Shown here: positions 52,168-61,481 of the stretch, piece by piece
How positions within the stretch are numbered: position 1 is the stretch's first letter
How the letters are laid out: the number at the start of each line of letters is the position of its first letter
DNA from: Bacteroidales bacterium
GTDB taxonomy: Bacteria; Bacteroidota; Bacteroidia; Bacteroidales; VadinHA17
NCBI GenBank assembly: GCA_016709865.1
Contig: JADJLX010000005.1
Location: forward strand, 496,001 to 560,000
Length of the DNA stretch: 64,000 bases
Direction: 5' to 3'
Made by a program: the position numbers and the translations under genes
Notes under the pieces: generated by a model
Database searches by the model: none
The model's input: only the letters and a program-made list of their open reading frames with translations
What the model was told of the DNA's origin: nothing

Positions 52168-52839
52168 ATGTTCAATATGCTTTCAATTAAAAATATATCA
52201 AAATCATTCACACAACGCGGACAGGTTCTTAATGACCTTTCACTCGAAGTGAATGAGGGTGAGTCAATTGCGATAATGGGCCCATCAGGATCGGGAAAGT
52301 CAACTCTTCTGAATATTCTGGGCTTACTCGATAAGCCTGATGCAGGGGAAATCCTTTTTAAAGGTTCATCCATAGCCCAATTCACTGATGATGAATCAGC
52401 TGCCTACAGGAACAAAAATATTGGATTTGTATTTCAGGATCATCTCCTGCTGCCCCATCTTACAGTTAAGGAAAATATATTTCTTCCCCTGCTGGCCTCA
52501 AAATACTCTTCTTCAGAACTGTCAGCCAGAGAAGAAGTTATATTTAAGCTAATGGAGAAAACAGGAATATCTGATCTGAAAGACAAGTATCCTTCGAATA
52601 TTTCAGGCGGTGAGGCTCAAAGAGTGGCAGTGGTACGATCTCTGGCTAATAATCCCTTAATCCTTCTTGCTGACGAACCAACAGGCTCACTTGACAGCCG
52701 TAATGCTGAGAATCTGGGTGATATGCTTCTTAAAATGAACAGGGAAACTGGAATAACTCTGATACTTGCAACACATTCAGAGGAGCTTGCTAAGAAAATG
52801 TCAAGAGTATTCAGACTTGAGGATGGTAAACTGCAATAA
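52168..52839 (+). CDS. LolD/MacB-type ABC transporter ATP-binding protein
   Basis: A 223-residue ABC ATPase with Walker A GPSGSGKST near residue 39, Q-loop FVFQDHLLLPHLTV, signature SGGEAQRVA near residue 144, Walker B LILLADEPTGSLDSR and H-loop THSEE. It belongs to the LolD/FtsE/MacB group that powers FtsX-like permeases. The frame is open 55 codons further upstream through a repeat arm, but ATG at 52168 (or 52177) gives the normal start. The permease gene follows after 1 base, so the two form a unit for envelope export or lipoprotein work. Confidence 0.92.
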   Translation: MFNMLSIKNISKSFTQRGQVLNDLSLEVNEGESIAIMGPSGSGKSTLLNILGLLDKPDAGEILFKGSSIAQFTDDESAAYRNKNIGFVFQDHLLLPHLTVKENIFLPLLASKYSSSELSAREEVIFKLMEKTGISDLKDKYPSNISGGEAQRVAVVRSLANNPLILLADEPTGSLDSRNAENLGDMLLKMNRETGITLILATHSEELAKKMSRVFRLEDGKLQ

Positions 52840-52840
52840 T

Positions 52841-55800
52841 ATGATACCAGGAAACTTCAGGATTCTGATAAGTTCACTTAAGTTCTATCGTAAACCGGCT
52901 CTTTACCAGGTGCTCATAATTGCATTGCTGTCTGCAGTTATAACAGGATCTCTTCTTACCGGAAAATCTGTGAGAACCAGCCTGAAAAAATCAGCCTCTG
53001 AGCGTCTTGGGAACACGGGATTAGTAATAAGTTCAGGTATCAGGTTTTTTGATAGTCAGCTTGTTGGCAGGATTGATTCAATTGCGGGTATCAGTTGTAC
53101 AGGTTTGCTTGAGCTAGATGGTTTTAGTCAGAGTATAACCAGTCAGAAAGGTGCATTTAACACCCATATTTATGGAATAGGTAATGACTTTTTTCAGTTT
53201 CATGGTAATCCTTCATTTAATCTCAAACAAGGCGAAGCGATAATTAACAGAAGACTTGCCGATCATCTTGAATTAAAGCCAGGTGATGACATAATAATCA
53301 GGTATAATGAGTTAAGTGATATTCCTGCAGATGCTCCTTTTGCCCCTGCAGCAGATGAGAGTAAATCAGTAGTTATGAAAATCGGTGCTATACTGGAGCC
53401 AGATCAATACGGTAATTTTTCACTGATGATCAGCCAGATTACTCCAATGAACATTTTTATTAATCTTGCTGATCTTCAGATCGTTTCAGATACATCGCCG
53501 AAAATTAACAGGTTACTTATTGATAAGAAGGCAGGCATTTCTTCGACAGAAGCATTTGACCTTCTGAAAAAGTCATTAAAGCCATCTGATGCCGGATTAA
53601 GAATCAGATCTATTGCAAAAACAGATGAACAGGAGTTGATATCTGACAGAGTTTTTATTGACTTGCCGGTAATTTCCGGAATAAGTAATCTGATTCCAAC
53701 ATCTTCTCCTGTAATAACATATCTTGCCAACAGAATAAAATCAGCTTCAGGCTCTTCACCATATTCCTTTGTATCGGCGATTCCATCTTCAATCTATCCT
53801 GAGATTGTTTCCGGCAATGAAATAATTATTAATAACTGGCTTGCAGAAGACCTGAAAGTAAAACCAGGAGAATCAATTCAGCTTTACTGGTATGCCCCCG
53901 ATTCTCTCAACAAGCTTGTTGAAAAGAATGAAGTGTTTGTTGTCAGTAAGATTGCGAAAAGTGAAGGTATCTGGGCCGATTCGCTTCTGATGCCCGATTT
54001 CCCGGGGATTGCCGGAAGTGAGTCCTGCTCATCATGGGATGCAGGCGTACCAATCAAAATGGATGAGATCCGCGACAAGGACGAAGAATACTGGACCCTT
54101 TACAAAGGGAGGCCCAAAGCGTTTATCAGTTATGAAAAAGGAAGGGAGATCTGGGGCAGTAATTTTGGACCTGCCACCTCAATACGTATACCGTCAGGTA
54201 TTACAACAGATGAAATTGAAGCGAAACTGGATGGTGCTCTTGATCCGGCTATCCTTGGATTTTCAGTTGAAGACATTGCAGGAGAATCGGTTAAAGCTGC
54301 CGATGAAAGCGTAGATTTCGGAACCCTTTTTCTCAGCCTTGGATTTTTCCTGATTGTTGCTTCAATCGTCCTCTTATCTTTTGCAGTTTCCTACTATTTT
54401 GAAACTAAAAGAGGAGCAATAAATACTTATTTTGCTCTTGGCTTCAAAAACAAGTGGATTGAGAGGCTCCTGTTTAATGAATCAACATTAATTGGTGCCT
54501 TTGGTTGTTTCATTGGCGCCCTGGCAGGGTATCTCGTAAACATCTTAATTACAGGTGCTTTGAATTCAGTCTGGCAGGGAGCGGTACAAACCAATACGCT
54601 GTCGGCATCCTTTGATTTGATGCCAATTCTGATTGGTTTCATCGTTACAATGCTGGTCATGAGCCTGTTTATGTGGTTAAAAACCAGGAATTACCTGAAA
54701 AGCCTTAATCGCAGGGAAAAGGATTTGCACAAGTTTGCTTCTCCGGGTCAGAATCTGATTTATCTTATAGTTACTGGTATCTTAACTGTTTCACTGTTTT
54801 CTGTTTCCCTGATATTTAGTGACAACAATACTGCTTTTAGTTTTGGAGCAGGGACCCTTCTGCTGGTCACCTTTATTTTGTTTTGGCGGCAGCTTTATAT
54901 CAGACGAAGTAAAGAAAGTCATACAGGTTTAAGAACCGGAAAAAGTATATCACGTCTCTACTATTCATTTTATCCGTCACATGCTGTTACTCCAATCCTG
55001 TTTATTGCTGCCGGCATCTTTGCAGTATTCATAACAGGTGTCAACAGGATGGATTTTGATGAGAAGCTGCTTAAAAGATCAGCAGGTACCGGCGGTTATC
55101 TTTTATGGTGCGAGAGTAACATCCCGCTTACGGCGGATCCGTCAACTCAAAAAGGAAGGGTTGACCTTGGGCTTGATGATGATTCCCTCTCAGCCATGAC
55201 AATTACAACAATTAAAAGATCTTCTGGCAACGATGCAAGCTGTTTAAATCTTAATCATATTACCTCTCCCCCCTTGCTTGGCATTGACCCGGATGAGTTT
55301 ATTTCAAGGGAATCATTCTCATTTGCGAAGGTAATTAAAGGTAAAAATGTTGTTAATCCATGGACTTATCTTAACCTTAATTCGGGTGCATCAACTATTT
55401 ATGGTATTGCAGATCAGACAGTTCTTGACTGGGGACTAAAATTAAGTATTGGTGATACACTTATTTTAAGAGCCGAGACCGGACAACGACTGAATATAAT
55501 AATAGCTGCCGGATTGAAATCCTCAATTTTTCAGGGTTATGTGATTATCAGCAAGGAGAATTTCAGCAAATACTTTCCTTCAGTATCAGGTACATCAATA
55601 ATGCTTGTAGATGGTGATAAGGCTAGAACTGATCTTTACAAAAGTACCCTTAATGAGAGACTGTCAAACTACGGACTGAATACAGAGCCAACTCCCGAAA
55701 GGTTAAAATCTTTTTATGCTGTTACAAATACATATTTAGCAGTATTTGGGGTATTTGGAGCTTTTGGTATGATCACCGGTGTTGCTGGTCTTGGATTTGT

Positions 55801-56107
55801 ACTATTAAGGAACTATAACCGGCGCAAACGGGAATTTGCTCTGATGCTTGCGACAGGCTTCACGGTACAGAAAATCCGCAAAACCATCCTTTCTGAACAG
55901 GTATTGATTCTTTCTGCCGGAGTGGTATCAGGAGCATTATCTGCAATTGTAGCCACTCTCCCATCTCTCATGGGTGGTCAGGACATACCCTGGATCTACC
56001 TTATGAGTATGATTCTGGTGGTTATGTTAACCGGATTTCTGGCGATCTGGTTTTCCGTTAAACAGGTCACCGGTGCTGAACTTATTTCTTCACTTAAAAA
56101 GGAATAG
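52841..56107 (+). CDS. Large FtsX-type ABC transporter permease (two FtsX units)
   Basis: A 1088-residue permease partnered with the upstream ATPase. It has an N-terminal membrane helix (about residues 17-38), a large extracytoplasmic domain to about residue 500, a first block of helices near residues 510-620, further helices near 640-740, a second extracytoplasmic domain, and three C-terminal helices near residues 965-1080, as in two fused FtsX/MacB-like units. These type VII-like systems do mechanotransmission or lipoprotein handling rather than substrate passage through the membrane. The start at 52841 was chosen over a longer frame that runs through the ATPase gene. Its stop abuts the DUF2490 stop with no gap (TAGCTA). 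Confidence 0.88.
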   Translation: MIPGNFRILISSLKFYRKPALYQVLIIALLSAVITGSLLTGKSVRTSLKKSASERLGNTGLVISSGIRFFDSQLVGRIDSIAGISCTGLLELDGFSQSITSQKGAFNTHIYGIGNDFFQFHGNPSFNLKQGEAIINRRLADHLELKPGDDIIIRYNELSDIPADAPFAPAADESKSVVMKIGAILEPDQYGNFSLMISQITPMNIFINLADLQIVSDTSPKINRLLIDKKAGISSTEAFDLLKKSLKPSDAGLRIRSIAKTDEQELISDRVFIDLPVISGISNLIPTSSPVITYLANRIKSASGSSPYSFVSAIPSSIYPEIVSGNEIIINNWLAEDLKVKPGESIQLYWYAPDSLNKLVEKNEVFVVSKIAKSEGIWADSLLMPDFPGIAGSESCSSWDAGVPIKMDEIRDKDEEYWTLYKGRPKAFISYEKGREIWGSNFGPATSIRIPSGITTDEIEAKLDGALDPAILGFSVEDIAGESVKAADESVDFGTLFLSLGFFLIVASIVLLSFAVSYYFETKRGAINTYFALGFKNKWIERLLFNESTLIGAFGCFIGALAGYLVNILITGALNSVWQGAVQTNTLSASFDLMPILIGFIVTMLVMSLFMWLKTRNYLKSLNRREKDLHKFASPGQNLIYLIVTGILTVSLFSVSLIFSDNNTAFSFGAGTLLLVTFILFWRQLYIRRSKESHTGLRTGKSISRLYYSFYPSHAVTPILFIAAGIFAVFITGVNRMDFDEKLLKRSAGTGGYLLWCESNIPLTADPSTQKGRVDLGLDDDSLSAMTITTIKRSSGNDASCLNLNHITSPPLLGIDPDEFISRESFSFAKVIKGKNVVNPWTYLNLNSGASTIYGIADQTVLDWGLKLSIGDTLILRAETGQRLNIIIAAGLKSSIFQGYVIISKENFSKYFPSVSGTSIMLVDGDKARTDLYKSTLNERLSNYGLNTEPTPERLKSFYAVTNTYLAVFGVFGAFGMITGVAGLGFVLLRNYNRRKREFALMLATGFTVQKIRKTILSEQVLILSAGVVSGALSAIVATLPSLMGGQDIPWIYLMSMILVVMLTGFLAIWFSVKQVTGAELISSLKKE

Positions 56108-56779
56108 CTAAAACTTAACATTGTATGTAACAGAAATAATGTTGATATCTGACTTTCTCGGTATAAAATCGCGTTGAAAAATATACCCGAGTTCAACCGA
56201 ATGTTTTTTTGCAATCTTATATTCAAATCCAGCTGAAATTCTTTCCTTTCCTAAAAATCTGTCAGAATTTTCAAACATTGGGCTGAATGATTCAAAGCTC
56301 AGGTATGGGTTCACAGGAAACTTTGGAATGTTGTACTCACACTTTAGTCTGATTCTTCCTGTAAAATCAGGCGTTTTATCATCACCTGGTTCAAAGTAGG
56401 TCCTGATTTGTGTCTGGAGCCTCAGTCTGACAGACAGAGTAAAATCTGCAATTGGAAGAGTTCCCCTGATATCCGACATAAATTTATGGCGCAGATGAAA
56501 CAGGTCATCATCTTCTATAGTATTTATAAGTCTGTATGAACCTGCTGCCAGAAAATTTTTATTGAATTTATAGGAAAGGCCACTTTCGATATAGGACTGC
56601 TCAATTTTAGCAGCATTGTTGAATGTACGTATCATGGCAGATACATCTGCTTCAAGCTTTTTATTTATGGCAAATTCAGAATTTATTCCATACCATATTC
56701 CAAAATCATCATCCTGGCTATAGCCTGATTTACTGATAAATAATAAAAAAAATGACAATAAAATAATCCTACCTCTCAC
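56108..56779 (-). CDS. DUF2490 outer-membrane beta-barrel protein
   Basis: A 223-residue exported protein with signal peptide MRGRIILLSFFLLFISKSGYSQ. The rest alternates short beta strands with aromatic and glycine residues (FGIWYGINSEFAINKKLEAD; SVELGYIFQRDF) and ends VTYNVKF, the terminal Phe of barrel proteins. It matches my recollection of DUF2490. It is the last gene of the minus-strand VTC/DUF4956 run, overlapping the DUF4956 gene by 11 bases, and probably forms its outer-membrane component. Function unknown. Confidence 0.8.
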   Translation of the reverse strand: MRGRIILLSFFLLFISKSGYSQDDDFGIWYGINSEFAINKKLEADVSAMIRTFNNAAKIEQSYIESGLSYKFNKNFLAAGSYRLINTIEDDDLFHLRHKFMSDIRGTLPIADFTLSVRLRLQTQIRTYFEPGDDKTPDFTGRIRLKCEYNIPKFPVNPYLSFESFSPMFENSDRFLGKERISAGFEYKIAKKHSVELGYIFQRDFIPRKSDINIISVTYNVKF

Positions 56780-57470
56780 TAAGTTCTTTTTTATGTCCTA
56801 CCTGTGTGGAAAGATTATCAGTTTTATCTGAAGTTTCAAAATAGATTGTCAGATAGCATACATCCCTTAACAGATCGATTTCACCAATTTCAACACGGTT
56901 AATTTTACTAATGCCGGTTCTGAGCTGAAGATCATTTATCAATTCCTGGTGATTTTCAGGTTTGATAAGGTTAATCTTTTCATAAGTAATACTCTTTGCA
57001 GAGATATGTTTCATTAACCACTTCTTCTCAAGCCCGTAGGTTATTAATATTATAATCAGGTTAGCAAATAAGATACCCGGAATACTTGTGGCAGTGTCTG
57101 AAAGTGAGTTAATTACAGATACTCCTATAATCAGGAACAGGTATGTCATTTCTTTAATTGGCATTGTGGTTGTCCTGTATCGTATAATTCCGAATATTGC
57201 GAAAAGTCCCAGTGCAAAACCGACCTGAAGCATAACATTAGCCAGAAGGTAGCAAAGAAGGAAGACAATGCTTGATATAAGTATATAGGTGAACAGGTAG
57301 TCTTTCCTTCTAGTAGTTGTGAAGTACAACCATCTTACAATTACAAGAATTACAATGAGGTTTAGGGAAAACCGACCCACAAGTTCAATCAAGTTCGACA
57401 GGCTTGATATGTCAGTACCCGCTGATTGTGTGTTTTCAAATGCCACCAGAGCTAATGCTTTCATCTTCAA
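56769..57470 (-). CDS. DUF4956 multi-pass membrane protein
   Basis: A 233-residue membrane protein. The N-terminal 145 residues have about four or five membrane helices (LNLIVILVIVRWLYF, YLFTYILISSIVFLLCYLLA, LGLFAIFGIIRYRTTTMPIKEMTYLFLIIGVSVI, IPGILFANLIIILITYGL). The charged C-terminal 85 residues (residues 150-233) should be cytoplasmic. The FGIIRYRTTTMPIKEMTYLF motif is typical of DUF4956, which is usually found with VTC-domain polymerases. It overlaps the VTC gene by 35 bases, so translation is coupled; it may provide the membrane channel or anchor. Function unproven. Confidence 0.85.
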   Translation of the reverse strand: MKMKALALVAFENTQSAGTDISSLSNLIELVGRFSLNLIVILVIVRWLYFTTTRRKDYLFTYILISSIVFLLCYLLANVMLQVGFALGLFAIFGIIRYRTTTMPIKEMTYLFLIIGVSVINSLSDTATSIPGILFANLIIILITYGLEKKWLMKHISAKSITYEKINLIKPENHQELINDLQLRTGISKINRVEIGEIDLLRDVCYLTIYFETSDKTDNLSTQVGHKKELSER

Positions 57471-58221
57471 TCTTATTTAGTTTCAGTAATTTAGGTTTAA
57501 GTCTGTTTTTACGCAGGGAATCATTTAGTATTGCACTTCCGATACAGTATTTACTGAATCCTGTCGGATGAATACCCATATTCTTCAGGTTATCATTAAA
57601 CGGAGAGGATGCAGAATGACCCTCCTTTTTCAATTCAGCAATTGCGATATATGGCATTTCAACCCGGTTCCCTGTTTCTATATCTGTAAATGAGAGATCA
57701 AAATCAAGGGTGATCCTTTCTATTGTTGCAAAACTGATAAGTGTGGTTCTTGTGAACCGGTTAATAAGAACCGGTTTCAATACAGAAGGATCTACTGAAG
57801 AATGTTCTCTTATAAAACTACCGGATATTTCATCAAAGGATTCAGATACACTATTAAAATTCAGCCGGTTCTTAATGGTTCTGTTTTTGTTGGTTTTTGT
57901 TTTTACTTCAAGAAATGACTCACCTGTTGATTCATATGTCCTGAAGCGAATCTTGTGTCTTTCAAGATGCCCATTGACATGCTGATAATAAAACAGAAAG
58001 TCAGGTGTGTCAAGATATGTGGTTGTATAAAGCTGTGTCTTCAGTTTTTCAATTTCAAGGACTTTGTATTTGCCATTCAGATTATTTATCAGATCGGCAA
58101 GCTTGTTAATTGAAAAAACATACTTCGTATCTGTGCGGTTCATAAATCTCACACAATCCATTGCAGCTAATCTTACTGGTTTTAGTTTTACTAAAGAATT
58201 AAATATCAGTTCGTTGCGCAT
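57436..58221 (-). CDS. VTC-domain protein (polyphosphate polymerase-like)
   Basis: A 261-residue protein of the VTC tunnel fold, related to the catalytic core of yeast Vtc4, which makes polyphosphate from ATP. Tunnel residues are visible as NRTDTKYVFS near residue 28 (Lys), GHLERHKIRFRTYE near 87 (basic Arg/Lys ladder), FLEVKTKTNKNRTIKNR near 106, ERITLDFDLSF near 170 and AELKKEGHSASS near 195. No membrane segment. Bacterial homologues next to DUF4956 are assumed to make polyphosphate or a similar polymer. The upstream lamin-tail protein ends 28 bases away; downstream it overlaps DUF4956. Activity is inferred from fold. Confidence 0.85.
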   Translation of the reverse strand: MRNELIFNSLVKLKPVRLAAMDCVRFMNRTDTKYVFSINKLADLINNLNGKYKVLEIEKLKTQLYTTTYLDTPDFLFYYQHVNGHLERHKIRFRTYESTGESFLEVKTKTNKNRTIKNRLNFNSVSESFDEISGSFIREHSSVDPSVLKPVLINRFTRTTLISFATIERITLDFDLSFTDIETGNRVEMPYIAIAELKKEGHSASSPFNDNLKNMGIHPTGFSKYCIGSAILNDSLRKNRLKPKLLKLNKIEDESISSGGI

Positions 58222-58249
58222 AGGATTTGATCACCCTTTTAAATAAATG

Positions 58250-58765
58250 TTACTTAGTTGAGCTATTTGTTGCGTTATAAGTCGGATTTTGCCATCTGAA
58301 TGAACCGGTCCCGTCAGGAACTCTGGAATAAGATAATTCAGCTGTCTGGGCAGGATATGATATTTCATCTATAACCGACAGATCAGGATTTGACAAAACC
58401 AGTTCCTCTCCGCCTGACGATAGTTTGAAATTTGCGTGCAATCCGGCCTGAGTAGTATCTTTATCAGCCCATATAACAAGATATCCCTTACTTTTAATTA
58501 CAGTTCCTGGCGGTATCTTCCATTTTGATGTTTTGGTGTCATTATCAGATAGATAATAACCAGAAATATCTATGTCTGCCAAAGTAAGGTTGTATAGTTC
58601 AAACCAGTCATCATATTCACCATTCTGATCAGCAACAATGGTTGAGTTTACTGCCATAAGTTCATTAATAACGATATTTTTAATCACCGGATCTTTTTCT
58701 TTCTCACATGAGAAGTTTACAGTGGCAATAATGAGTATCAGAATAGATATCTTGTAAATTCTCAT
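58250..58765 (-). CDS. Lamin-tail-domain lipoprotein
   Basis: A 171-residue lipoprotein: signal MRIYKISILILIIATVNFSC with the lipobox FSC at Cys20. The mature part is a single lamin-tail (LTD) domain: IVINELMAVNS near residue 31, DDWFELYNLTLADIDISGYYLSD near 51, WKIPPGTVIKSKGYLVIWAD near 82 and LSSGGEELVLSNPDLSVID near 113. LTDs are Ig-like modules common in exported Bacteroidota proteins, often fused to CotH kinases beside VTC/DUF4956 genes. Here it is alone. It sits 2 bases after the rhamnulokinase-like gene and 28 bases before the VTC gene, so it links two otherwise unrelated groups of genes. Confidence 0.82.
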   Translation of the reverse strand: MRIYKISILILIIATVNFSCEKEKDPVIKNIVINELMAVNSTIVADQNGEYDDWFELYNLTLADIDISGYYLSDNDTKTSKWKIPPGTVIKSKGYLVIWADKDTTQAGLHANFKLSSGGEELVLSNPDLSVIDEISYPAQTAELSYSRVPDGTGSFRWQNPTYNATNSSTK

Positions 58766-58767
58766 AA

Positions 58768-60129
58768 TTAATTTCCGGTATGTGAGAGAGAAGTAAGGCC
58801 GAGATTCAAATCAGGTTTTGTACCTGAAATTATCAGAGCAGCTCCAAGTGCAGATGCATTTGAGATCTCGGAAGTATATACTAATTTAGACTTATATGCT
58901 TCAGCAATAAGATTGAGAAAAAGGACATTTTTAGAGAAGCCACCTGTAATATAAATTGTTGTAATATCGTCATTTTCAGGTATTACCAGGTTAATTGAAT
59001 CAATAGTAAGATCGCACAACTCGTTCATTAGCTGGTGGTATGCTTCCTCAAAGGTTGAAAACTCATACATGTCAATATATTCCCTGAGTTCCCTGTAATA
59101 AAGGCCTGACTGGAAAAAATTCTTCTTAGTGCCATACTTTAATTTCAAACGGGAAGACAGTTTTATGTCTGCAACAACTTTTTTATAGTAATCATCAGGC
59201 TTACTGAAGTGTTCAGCAATACGTTTTGAAGCGGTCTCGTGAAGAAATCCCAGGAATATGCGTGAGGACTTAACAGGTTGCATAGTAATACTCATATAGC
59301 ATAGGCAATCCTTATCAAGTTGTTCTGCTGTAAGTATTTCAGTATTAAATGGATTCATATTTATACACCAGGTACCTGTTGACAAAAGCAGAAATTTTCC
59401 CTTGCTCCCAAGAAAATATGGAGCAAGTGATGCAGAACTATCATGAATGCCTATACCGACTTGTAATTGCTTACCTCCTATCTCTACCTGATTCAAAGTA
59501 TCCACCGGAACAGGTTCAGGCAGGTTTAGTTCCTGATTTCTCACCCAGCTGTGGTAATTCATATTATCAAAGTCCCAGAGAGCAGTATGACATCCTATTG
59601 ATGTATGCTCGGAGTAGATCTTGCCAGTGATTGTATATGATAGATATTGCGGGAAATGAAGTATGTGTCTGACTTTTGAAAAGACTTCTGGTTTGTTCTT
59701 TTTAAGCCATAGCACCTGCATTCCTGAATTTAGCATTCCGAGTGCAGGCGACGCAGTCTTTCTGCAAAACTCATCCCTGCCACCATTCCTTTTATACAAT
59801 CCTTCAGGGATCTTTTCTTCAATCGGTTTCAGATAGTTATAAACCGGTGTAAGCCTTTTCCCGTTTTCATCAAGATAGACTAATGTAGCACCGTATGTGG
59901 TGAAATTGACAGCTTTAAGGCTATACTTGTCAGACTTCACAAGAACAGCCAGAGAATCTTTAATCCACTTTTCAATGTGTTCAATATCATCACATTCAAA
60001 ACCGTCATCGTCTAAGATCACAGGAAATTTCTGCTCAGATTCAGAAACAACCCTGAGTTCCTCATTAAAAAGGATTAACTTTTTATTTGTTTTGCCAATA
60101 TCGAATATGGCAATAACTGTCTCTTTCAT
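58768..60129 (-). CDS. rhaB: FGGY-family kinase, probable L-rhamnulokinase
   Basis: A 453-residue FGGY carbohydrate kinase. N-terminal ATPase fold AIFDIGKTNKKLILF, catalytic-region GIGIHDSSASLAPYFLG near residue 228, STGTWCINMNPF near residue 253, and the C-terminal TTIYITGGFSKNVLFLNLIAE signature. It is shorter than classic RhaB (about 490) and somewhat divergent, but its place between rhaA and the other rhamnose genes makes L-rhamnulose the probable substrate; L-fuculose cannot be ruled out. The aldolase RhaD is not in the window. The lamin-tail gene starts 2 bases downstream. Confidence 0.8.
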   Translation of the reverse strand: MKETVIAIFDIGKTNKKLILFNEELRVVSESEQKFPVILDDDGFECDDIEHIEKWIKDSLAVLVKSDKYSLKAVNFTTYGATLVYLDENGKRLTPVYNYLKPIEEKIPEGLYKRNGGRDEFCRKTASPALGMLNSGMQVLWLKKNKPEVFSKVRHILHFPQYLSYTITGKIYSEHTSIGCHTALWDFDNMNYHSWVRNQELNLPEPVPVDTLNQVEIGGKQLQVGIGIHDSSASLAPYFLGSKGKFLLLSTGTWCINMNPFNTEILTAEQLDKDCLCYMSITMQPVKSSRIFLGFLHETASKRIAEHFSKPDDYYKKVVADIKLSSRLKLKYGTKKNFFQSGLYYRELREYIDMYEFSTFEEAYHQLMNELCDLTIDSINLVIPENDDITTIYITGGFSKNVLFLNLIAEAYKSKLVYTSEISNASALGAALIISGTKPDLNLGLTSLSHTGN

Positions 60130-60142
60130 TTTTTATTTCCTT

Positions 60143-60166
60143 GCCCCCAAACCCCCTAAAGGGGGC
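60143..60166. repeat. Solo GC-rich palindromic arm
   Basis: Core CCCCCTAAAGGGGG with the GCCCCCAAA lead, 25 bases after the rhaA stop and 13 bases before the kinase start. Within a likely operon, so it may attenuate or stabilise the transcript rather than end it. Confidence 0.75.
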
Positions 60167-60191
60167 TTTATTTTGTAAAACTTTAATATCT

Positions 60192-61457
60192 CTAACGTTT
60201 TCTTAAAACTTCTTTTTCGTATTTTGAAATTTCGTCAATATAATCCTGTCCTACAGGTATTTTGTTTATTAAGCAGTAATAATCATACACTGCACCAAAA
60301 GGCTTTGACTTGAGCATCTCAAGCAATGCCAGCCTTTCAAAATTCTTACCCTGTTCTTCGAACTTTACAAGGGTTTTTGTTGGTTCGAGCAGGGCATACA
60401 TAAATGCCATTTGTGCCGAACGGGTACCAATAACATAAGCACCAATACGGTTAAGGCTGGCATCAAAATAATCGAGACCGATATTAACTCTGCCGAGAGC
60501 TTTGCAGCGTACTATTTCGTTAGCAATTAAAAGTAACTCCTCATTAAATGTAAGAACATGGTCACTGTCCCAGCGAACACCCCTGGTCAAATGAAGCAAG
60601 ATCTCATCAACAAAATGAAGGATTGAAGAGATCTTATCTCCAACCTGTTCAGTAGGATGGAAATGGCCATTATCGAGCGTTATCATTGTATTGTTTTTTA
60701 TCGCATAGCCTACATAGAAATCGTGTGAGCCAACAACCATCGATTCTGAGCCAATGCCAAAAAGTTTACTCTCAACAGAGTCTTTGAGGTATTTCTTAGG
60801 ATATTTAACTGCAAATATTTCGTCAAGTGATTTCTTGAGCTGTTTGCGAAGTGTATTCCTGTCAACAGGTGTATCTTTCGAACCGTCCGGGATCCAGATA
60901 TTGTGAACAGTCGGTGTTCCGAGCTGCTTGCCCATTTCTGCACCTATTGCCCTGCAGCGTTTTGTATGTTCAACCCAGAATTTTCTGATCTTTTCATCTT
61001 TACTTGAAAGAGTATAACCATCATCTGCTTTTGGATGCGAGAAGCAGGTACAGTTGAAATCAAGACCCATTTTTCTTTTCCTGGCCCAGTTGATCCAGCC
61101 CTGAAAATGTTTTACTTCGATCTGATCACGATCTACAAGTTTTCCTCCAAACTCACCATATATTGCATGCAGATTCAATCGTTGCTTTCCGGGCAGAAGC
61201 GACATTGCCTTATCAAGGTCAGCTCTCATCTGTTCAATGTTTTTAGCTTTCCCCGGGAAATTACCTGTGGCCTGGATTCCTCCGCCACCCAGAACTGAAT
61301 CAGGCTTCTCATATCCGCCAACATCGTCAGTCTGCCAGCAATGTAAACTGATAGTTATTTTATCCAATTCAGCAATAACCTGGTCTGTATCCACTCCCAG
61401 TTCTGCATATTGCTCTTTTGCCAGTTTATAGGCCTTTTCGATAACCTCTTTTTTCAT
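60192..61457 (-). CDS. rhaA: L-rhamnose isomerase
   Basis: Converts L-rhamnose to L-rhamnulose in the cytoplasm. The 421 residues match the E. coli-like RhaA family in length and in the N-terminal KITISLHCWQTDDVGGYE and GGGGIQATGNFPGKAKN segments. The active-site regions HNIWIPDGSKD near residue 198 and TLDNGHFHPTEQVGDKISSI near residue 270 contain the metal-binding Asp/His residues, followed by RWDSDHVLTF near residue 308. It lies between rhaM and the kinase on the same strand, and the gap to the kinase holds a GC-rich arm. Confidence 0.95.
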   Translation of the reverse strand: MKKEVIEKAYKLAKEQYAELGVDTDQVIAELDKITISLHCWQTDDVGGYEKPDSVLGGGGIQATGNFPGKAKNIEQMRADLDKAMSLLPGKQRLNLHAIYGEFGGKLVDRDQIEVKHFQGWINWARKRKMGLDFNCTCFSHPKADDGYTLSSKDEKIRKFWVEHTKRCRAIGAEMGKQLGTPTVHNIWIPDGSKDTPVDRNTLRKQLKKSLDEIFAVKYPKKYLKDSVESKLFGIGSESMVVGSHDFYVGYAIKNNTMITLDNGHFHPTEQVGDKISSILHFVDEILLHLTRGVRWDSDHVLTFNEELLLIANEIVRCKALGRVNIGLDYFDASLNRIGAYVIGTRSAQMAFMYALLEPTKTLVKFEEQGKNFERLALLEMLKSKPFGAVYDYYCLINKIPVGQDYIDEISKYEKEVLRKR

Positions 61458-61481
61458 ATATCTTGTATTTAAGTAGTACCT

